Shown: positions 17,249-23,137 of the stretch, piece by piece | Numbering within the stretch: position 1 is the stretch's first letter | How the letters are laid out: every line of letters starts with the position of its first letter | Origin: Zancudomyces culisetae | Taxonomy: Eukaryota > Kickxellomycota > Harpellomycetes > Harpellales > Legeriomycetaceae | Reading direction: 5' to 3' | DNA: 23,137 nucleotides | Assembly: GCA_001969505.1 (NCBI GenBank) | Contig: LSSK01001515.1 | Location: forward strand, 1 to 23,137 | The notes under the pieces: model-generated | The model's input: the letters and a program-made list of their open reading frames with translations, nothing else | The model's database searches: none | What the model was told of the DNA's origin: nothing | Program-made: the position numbers and the translations under genes

Positions 17249-19266
17249 ATGGATGAAATTGACATTGCAGAATTATTAGATGCACCATACAAGTCACAGG
17301 TAATATAATGTTTTTATTTATTATGACACCTTTATTTCAGGGCTGATTGTAGATTAACTATAAAATTAAACATGGCAAATAGAAAGTGCAAAAAGTGGCG
17401 AATGGTACAAAAGAGCAGGCACACCAAGAAAAAGTAGGGGTAAATGGAAGCTCAAGTAAGTATAATAGTAGTACTAGTAGCGGTATTGGTGGTAGCTACA
17501 GTGAAAATAACATAAGACAAGAGGAAGATAAAAAAAAGTACACTAGTGAAAAGGAGTTGGAAAATGATAGAAGCCATGAAGAAATGAAAATAAGGGGAAT
17601 GGGTATGGAGCCTCGAAAGCAAAATGGCAGTGAAAATGATGTAAAAAATGGTAGTGAAAGGGCCGCAAGAGAAAGCGAAGGGCTACAAGAAGTAGAAATG
17701 GAGGATGTTCGGGAAACACGGGACAGAAAAAGAAATGGACGTAGCAGCCGTGAGCGAAGTAATGAAAGTGACAGCAGGGATAGGTATGACCGCCGGGAAA
17801 GAACACGAGAAAGGGATAGAGAAAGGGAACGAGAAAGAGATAGAGATAGGGAACGAGAAAGGGATAGAGATAGGGAACGAGAAAGAGATAGAGATAGGGG
17901 TAGAGATAGGGATAGAGACAGAAGAGAAAGGGTCAGAAGTAGAGATAGAAGAGAAAGGGTCAGAAGCAGAGATAGAGATAGAGATAGAAGAGAGAGGTAC
18001 GACAGCCGCGAACGGCGCAGAGAAAGAGGAAGGAGTGAAAGATACGACAGTCGGGACAGAAGACAAAGAGACAGAAGTCGGACTGGGAGCAGAAAAAGAG
18101 ATAGATATAGCAGCAGAGATAGAGTCAGAGATTTTCTCAGAGATACAGAAGAGGAGCTGACTCGTGGAAAAGCTGAGCCTAGAAATTCTTTACAAGAAAA
18201 ACACGAAAGAGACCGGCGTACAGTTTTTGTAACGCAGATATCCCGAAACCTACGAACCCGAGATCTACTTGATTTTTTTTCGGAAGTTGGGCACGTTAGA
18301 GACGCAAAGATAATCTCGGATAGAAACTCTAGAAGATCCTTGGGGTAAGCGACATTTTTCTCATTTTAACTATATATGACATAACAGAATATTGATTACT
18401 AACAGATAAATTGGATTGGATTTTATAGTGTCGCATATGTTGAGTTCCGCGAAATCGAATCGGCTGTTAAAGCAGTGGAGCTTAGTGGACAAAAGCTTCT
18501 TGGCATTCCAATAATTGTACAATTTTCTGAGGCCGAAAAAAACAGACAGGCTCAACCTAAGGAGTATGGAATAGGTGGTGTGCCTATCAATAATGACCTC
18601 ACTCGAGTACGCCAGATATGTGTCAGCAATATTCCAAGCGCGATAGGAAGCGAAGATCTCAAATCGCTATTTGAGACATTTGGATCTGTTGAAAGCTGCG
18701 TATTCAGAACCAGAGGCGAAACTGGAGAGCCAAAGAAAGCCTACATTACGTATACTCTCTCGCAAAATGCAGACTCCGCGGCGGAAAAAATGGATGGCTT
18801 TGAATTGCTGGGAAATAGTATCCGTGTTTGGATTCCACGGAGCTCTGAGGTGTTTTCTGAGACTGGTGCCCAAGGCCCTGTACAGCCGGAATCTGCAGCC
18901 AACTCTCCTGCTCAACCTGCGCCTACAACACCTACTGTAACTCTTCAGAAAATACCCGCAGAGGAAGACACCAAAAATGCTGCTACCGATTGTATACTTT
19001 TGTGTAATATGTTTGATCCAGATGAAGAGAGCAGCGATGACTGGGTACATGAAATAGAGGAGGATACTAAAGACGAAGTTTGCAAGTATGGTACAGTTAC
19101 TGCGATCAAGCTCATTCCCAGTAAGTTGGGCGAAATATATATCAAATTTAGTTCTGCCGATGAGGCTATTGCTGCGTCCAAAGCATTGGACGGCCGATGG
19201 TTTGACGGAAAGAAAGTTTCAGCCACTTTTGTTTCAAGCGATAAATACTCTACCATATTTGCTTAA
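17249..19266 (+). CDS. RBM39: RBM39/Rsd1-type splicing factor (RS domain, two RRMs, UHM)
   Basis: Three exons (17249-17299, 17383-18344, 18429-19266) give 616 residues. Exon 1 encodes the N-terminus MDEIDIAELLDAPYKSQ. Residues about 129-283 are a long RD/RE/RS domain. RRM1 (about 295-372, RRTVFVTQISRNLRTRDL...) is split by intron 2, and the join restores RSLGVAYVEFREIESA, the RNP1 region. RRM2 is 399-474 (RQICVSNIPSAIGSEDLKSL) and the C-terminal UHM is about 524-608 (CILLCNMFDPDE, and R-W-F at 594-596, the loop that binds ULM tryptophans). The order is that of the CC1-like family: human RBM39/CAPER-alpha and fission yeast Rsd1. These nuclear proteins help U2AF and the SF1-type machinery define 3' splice sites. 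A linker rich in Pro/Gln/Ala (about 490-515) separates RRM2 from the UHM. It converges with the light-chain gene, with 72 bases between stops. Confidence 0.93.
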
Positions 19267-19338
19267 AACGCCAACTCTTGTTCCACTTAGCCCTATTCTT
19301 TTTTTCGACCTCAACAATGTTCTTTTATTTAGTTTGGT

Positions 19339-20086
19339 TTATTCTAAGTTCTTTAAAATATCTACAAGTTTTGAATACTTGAACATTCCATTTTCGTCAA
19401 TTGGAACATCTGCAAATAAATTTTCAACTTGTTGACGACTTAATCTGCTTCCCAAGTGCATCAGTGCTTCCTGGAGCTCGCCAGCTTTGATCATTCCTGA
19501 TTTGTCCACATCAAAAGCCTGTAGAGCCGTGTATATCTCATGTTCGCTGTCCATCAGGCTTAACTTCTCTCCCATCATGGTTAGAAACATGGTAAAGTTG
19601 ATGGGACCTGGTGCCTCCTTAAGCATCCCCTCGATATATTCCTCGTTGGTATCCATACCTATTCACACAGACATATTCATATTTGGTTTATTTTTTTCTC
19701 TCTTGCTTTCACTAGTTCATGTAGCCATCTTTTGTTTTTCATTGAATACGAAACGAAGAATATGCTTGTTTGTACAATACAGCAACAATTCTAGAATTTT
19801 TCTTACCCAATGAGTTTAACACATCTTTTAGATCCTCTTTATCAACAAAACCGTCAGCATCGTGATCAAAAATGCTAAATGCCTCTTTAAGTTCGGTGAT
19901 TTGTTTCTGGTCGAATATGGTAAACACGTTGGATTGCTTGCGAAGTGATCTCTTTTTTCTGTTTAGCTACGCAATGCACATTTTTAGAATAGTAAGAATA
20001 TGTGGTGGGAAAAGAATATTGACGACTGCGTTCTTGGCTATATTTTACAGTTGTTTTATACTCGTCGTTGATATGCTACTTACCAT
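19339..20086 (-). CDS. Myosin regulatory light chain
   Basis: Three exons on the minus strand (20086-20084, 19966-19807, 19658-19339) give 160 residues. The first coding exon is only ATG followed directly by GTAAGT; the intron ends CGTAG before CTA AAC AGA. The second join (TTG G|GT ATG GAT) rebuilds '[32 protein letters not shown]', diagnostic of regulatory light chains. The N-terminus [19 protein letters not shown] aligns with the animal phosphorylation site, placing Ser13 (basic residue at -3) at the position of the kinase-regulated serine. EF-hand 1 (35-46, [12 protein letters not shown]) is a complete calcium/magnesium loop; the second visible loop ([12 protein letters not shown]) is partial. 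The protein would bind the IQ motif of a type II (or other) myosin heavy chain in the cytokinetic ring. Calmodulin and essential light chain are excluded by the [11 protein letters not shown] motif. It resembles animal light chains more than I would expect from yeast. Confidence 0.9.
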
Positions 20087-21329
20087 TTTTAAAAAGGGTT
20101 TGTGTTAAAATTCCTCACACTCTGTTTGTGTTTGCCTTTGTTGTTGATTAACTTTACTCTACTGTTGACGTATTTAAAGGTGAATCGCACAAATGTAGTA
20201 ATAAATAAAAGTAATAAAAATCACTGGATATCGGTTTGATGTAAAGTATATGTGTTTCTTGTTGTTTCTATTACTACAGTTATTGTTGTTGTGTTAAAAC
20301 AAGTATTTTACACCTTGAATTTTTGTAATACATATAGAATACATATCTAATTGTTTACCTTGTTTTGTTTTATCGATTTAATTCCACTAGCACGTTTTGT
20401 GTAAACATTGGTATTCAATCAAATGTAAAATGTGTGGTGATGATTTTGTCATTAACTCTATCTGTTGAACCTCAATGATTTCATCCAAGATATAAAAAAA
20501 GGAAAAAACACACGCATTTATTAGAGGAATTGTTAGTTTTGAGACAATTATCCAACTTTGACGTGTGCCTAGTCTGTATTCTAGGACTCCGATATCGACT
20601 TGGTGGTAAAATATACAAATTAGACTGAATACATACGTAAATATTGACATAAACATCAAGTTGCTCATCATAATACAATGGTATATGAGGATTATCTTTT
20701 TTTATTATGGGTTTATCCCAAGGCAGTAACCACATTTAGAGCCGAAAAATGTAACTAATTATGGGTACAACTGCTAATTTAACTGTGACTGTATACGTAT
20801 GTGCTAACTAATATCTTTTCTCACATTTTTTTACTTTACTGACACTAATACCATCACAATTATCGTATATCTGCATACCTTGACCCTTTTCATAAAAATA
20901 CTAAAGTTTGGTTTTGTTTTCGAATTTTCAACAAAGAGGAAGGGTCAATTGCATAAAATTCAAGCTACAATATATTGTAAATAATGTATTTCTAGACTTC
21001 GTGGTAATGGTGGATGTATATATATTTATTAACACCAACTGTGGGCTTCTCAACTCATAGTTAGAGTGCTTTTCGAGTTTCAGTCATGTGATATTTTGTT
21101 GAAATTTTTGTTCCACGATTTTGGCAGTTTAAAGAAAAAAAATTTTTTCTCTAATACTATTGAATAATGTGTAAATCTGACTAGTCAAAGTTTAGCTCCA
21201 AAAAAAAAAAGAGAATCGAGAGTTTTTTCACTTGATTTATTAGACCCGTAGTTATTTCCAAACCATTTCGCACTTTTATTTTAAATACAATATAGAACAA
21301 ATTATAGAATTTTAAAAAAAAGTAAAAGA
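20087..21329. other. Divergent light-chain / RPA12 intergenic region
   Basis: About 1.24 kb between divergent start codons. An ATG-started minus-strand ORF at 20481-20735 (84 codons, MWLLPWDKPIIKKDNPHIPL...) has unusually protein-like codons at its start and could continue, through an intron with a GTGTGT donor and a CAG acceptor, to a second open stretch ending at 20387. I recognise no family and do not call it. An A/T palindrome (21133-21150), a run of 11 A (about 21200-21210) and AT-rich promoter DNA precede RPA12. No RNA gene is seen. Confidence 0.5.
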
Positions 21330-22154
21330 ATGTCGACTAAAATTAAAGGCCATAAACACATCAATGTCACACAGGGAGCCAACAGCGTGGTAAATGTGAA
21401 CCAAACTACGATTGTTCATGGAAATTTGGTATTTTGCAGCACTTGTGGAACATTACTAGACATTCCTATGGATTTAGATTACATGTCCTGTTTAGCCTGT
21501 GGTGATGTTTACGATCCTTCAAGTAATTACAGCCTATTCATTGTATTTCTTTTATTCTGGGTATTTTATGTTTACAAAAATTTGTGGCAATACTCCAACC
21601 TTCCTTTTATTGTACTTGAAAATAGAGTTCGAAAACATTCCAATTGTCACAAAAACCAGCAACTTCCCGAATGAAATAAGAAACAAGAGCTCAAATATTC
21701 AAACTACCGAAGAAAGTCAAGATGCTACTGTAAGTAACTTTCTTCGTGATATGTATTTTACTATTGTTTTTTCATTTTGAAATTAGATTCAGCTATCTAT
21801 TTATGTTACTATTCCGAACCTACTACTATAATAATCAAAAACAAACGAAATATATTAAAATAGATTGAGGAGACTTGTCCAAAATGTTTCAATACACAAA
21901 TGACATTCTACACCCTACAAATGAGATCAGCCGATGAAGGGCAAACTGTGTTTTATAAATGTAAAAAATGCGGGTAAGTACATCAACACTTTATTTGGTG
22001 TTTTTTTCTCCATTTAAGCAATTCTTTTTTTACTTTATTGCTAATTTACACCTCTCGGTATTTTAAATCAAGCCAAAGGTAGTGTGGTAACAATATTAAC
22101 AATAACTGAACTTTAATTTTTTTATTTAGATATCAATACCGGCTCAACAACTAG
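21330..22154 (+). CDS. RPA12: RNA polymerase I subunit Rpa12 (A12.2)
   Basis: Four exons (21330-21522, 21626-21729, 21864-21973, 22130-22154), all in phase, give 143 residues. The N-terminal zinc ribbon has C36, C39, C54 and C57 (FCSTCGTLLDIP, CLACGDVYD). The C-terminal TFIIS-like ribbon has C104, C107, C132 and C135 with the hairpin RSADEG (120-125), whose Asp-Glu pair supports RNA cleavage by Pol I. The last exon adds only YQYRLNN. A12.2 provides transcript cleavage, termination and stability of Pol I in the nucleolus, so this gene serves rRNA synthesis. Compared with yeast (about 125 residues) there is an N-terminal extension of roughly 25-30 residues (HINVTQGANSVVNVNQTTIV) that is polar and of unknown role; ATG 21330 is the only start consistent with the frame. 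The stop TAG overlaps the stop of CCA1 on the other strand. Confidence 0.94.
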
Positions 22155-22890
22155 GAATCGCTATTTGATTTTAGGGCCAGAATATGCTTTTTACATTCCT
22201 CTGCTGTCCCAGTTGGATGCTCTAGTTGCCATTCCATGACAACATCAAGAGTTTCCTTGATTTGTGGTCCTGGTTTGAGTTTCAATAGAACGGAAACTGC
22301 TTTGCCCTACATATCCATTTTGGTTTTAGCGTTTTGATTTGGTTTCTAGTATTTTTTTGGGTGGGAGTGAGGAAGAGCTAACTACCCGTTTTCCCTATTA
22401 TGGGAACTGTTATGTATAAAAAAAACAAATGATAATAACTTACATCCAGAACATGCTTTAGTGAATAAGCATTATCAAGTCCAAGTTGGGTCACAGTATC
22501 TATCAGGTGTGTGTACTCGCTAAATGCATCGGCTGTTGGCTTTCCTAATGTCATTTCGACAGCAGCAGTAAACAAAATAGCCAAATGCCAGAGTGGGCCA
22601 ATCGTTCTTATTATCAGACCCAACTCTACTCTTGTCTTTGGGTCAGTTTTGTCGAGTTTTTTGTTGGCTAATGGCATGACCTTTTCAACGGCCCTAAATA
22701 TGGTCTCCGTATGTTCACTATCGTGGTTGCTTAGTTTTATGCTCTCCTTTATTATTAAAGGTACCACCAAATGTGTTTTGCTGAGCCTCTCGTATTTACA
22801 AGGATAGTATGGGAATAAAAACGCAGCCATATAGAGAATTTTCAACTGGGCCTTGTCAAACGTACATTGGAACTTTTCTTGGATTCTAAA

Positions 22891-22926
<36 letters not shown>

Positions 22927-23137
22927 CAAATAGTGTATATGCTACCTTCATACTCTTATGAGGTACCATGGGGAAAAAAGGCGTGGAATATATACAGATA
23001 CTTGGAAATTCGCAATAAACTTACAAGTTGATGTTTTTGGAAACCGATACAGCCAGATATGATTCTAGATGGTTATCGCAGTTAATTCTTTCGGGTTTTT
23101 GGAAGATTGTAAAGTACCAGCCATAATTCTCTATCAA
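22151..23137 (-). CDS. CCA1: CCA tRNA nucleotidyltransferase, C-terminal part (5' end outside the window)
   Basis: Three exons on the minus strand are visible: 23137-23025 (cut by the window edge), 22885-22444 and 22306-22151, joined in phase by introns of 139 and 137 nt. The joins give NIN-L-IQEKFQCTFDKAQLK and YSLKHVLD-GKAVSVLLKLKPGP. The visible 236 residues are the helical body/tail of a class II CCA-adding enzyme. Recognisable elements are ENYGWYFTIF, the helix RVELGLIIRTIGPLWHLAIL and the C-terminal signature 'GLD.A.SLK..LDGK.V...L..KPGP.I...LD.V..WQLEHP.GT.EEC+.H'. The catalytic nucleotidyltransferase domain must lie to the right. The enzyme adds or repairs the 3' CCA of tRNAs, in fungi in nucleus/cytosol and mitochondria. 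An ORF caller would begin this gene at ATG 22929 with poly-Asn, but that stretch is the repeat-containing intron. Confidence 0.85.
22892..22924. repeat. (TTA)11 microsatellite in a CCA1 intron
   Basis: Eleven exact TTA units on the plus strand (TAA on the coding strand) fill the last part of the intron between 23024 and 22886 and end about six bases before its TAG acceptor. Read through, they would encode poly-Asn, but the splice signals and phase show that they are intronic. Confidence 0.9.

Noticed and set aside
17543-18160. Overlapping ORFs on both strands in the RS region (poly-Ser/Pro/Ile on minus, poly-Glu/Ile on plus)
   Set aside because: They arise from the purine-only Arg/Asp/Glu repeat codons of RBM39; the RRMs fix the true frame.
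19339-19656. Separate 105-residue EF-hand protein starting at MDTNEEY
   Set aside because: It is the last exon of the regulatory light chain; the split glycine codon and the [11 protein letters not shown] context require joining to the upstream exon.
22886-22929. Poly-Asn N-terminus starting at ATG 22929 on the minus strand
   Set aside because: The AAT run is intronic: donor at 23024 and acceptor at 22886-22888 keep phase and connect conserved CCA1 sequence.
1-23137. Transposons, viral insertions, CRISPR-like arrays
   Set aside because: No reverse transcriptase, transposase, integrase or capsid-like frames, no long terminal or inverted repeats, and no regularly spaced repeats with unique spacers were seen.

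Overview
The window is nuclear DNA of a fungus, probably one outside the Ascomycota and Basidiomycota. It is AT-rich and uses the standard code. Its short spliceosomal introns mostly start GTAAGT/GTATGT, carry CTAAY-type branch points and nearly always end in TAG. Protein-level hints are a Som1-like small protein (a family I know from fungi), a fungal-type TMEM135-like membrane protein, a MYND-containing PDCD2 and an animal-like myosin regulatory light chain. An early-diverging lineage such as the Zoopagomycota/Kickxellomycotina would fit, but the sequence alone does not settle this. I see no tRNA, rRNA, CRISPR array, transposon or viral gene.

Left part (1-4531). The 3' part of a long ankyrin-repeat gene enters from the left edge and is followed at once by a strong inverted repeat. 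After AT-rich DNA with a possible decayed coding remnant come three small plus-strand genes: an unrecognised 120-residue protein, an unrecognised two-exon 88-residue candidate, and a three-exon 76-residue protein whose cysteine spacing resembles the mitochondrial inner-membrane-peptidase subunit Som1.

Middle part (4706-16496). NAA15, the NatA N-terminal acetyltransferase scaffold, lies on the minus strand and is divergent from PDCD2, a six-exon ribosome-biogenesis chaperone gene. Next come the intronless Hsp70/Hsp90 co-chaperone STI1 and a three-exon TMEM135-like multi-pass protein with a visible internal duplication.

Right part (17249-23137). The RBM39/Rsd1-type splicing factor is convergent with a myosin regulatory light chain gene whose first coding exon is just the ATG. 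RPA12, the small zinc-ribbon subunit of RNA polymerase I, then runs into CCA1, the tRNA CCA-adding enzyme. The two stop codons overlap on opposite strands in one CTAG, and CCA1 leaves the window at the right edge.

Most genes are housekeeping and there is no sign of a functional cluster, although several touch protein birth (NatA, PDCD2, Sti1, Pol I, CCA addition). Gene structures were rebuilt by hand from splice signals. Every join keeps the reading frame, and most restore a recognisable family sequence across the junction. The least certain parts are the small genes at the left, the short ORFs inside intergenic DNA, and all regulatory sites.
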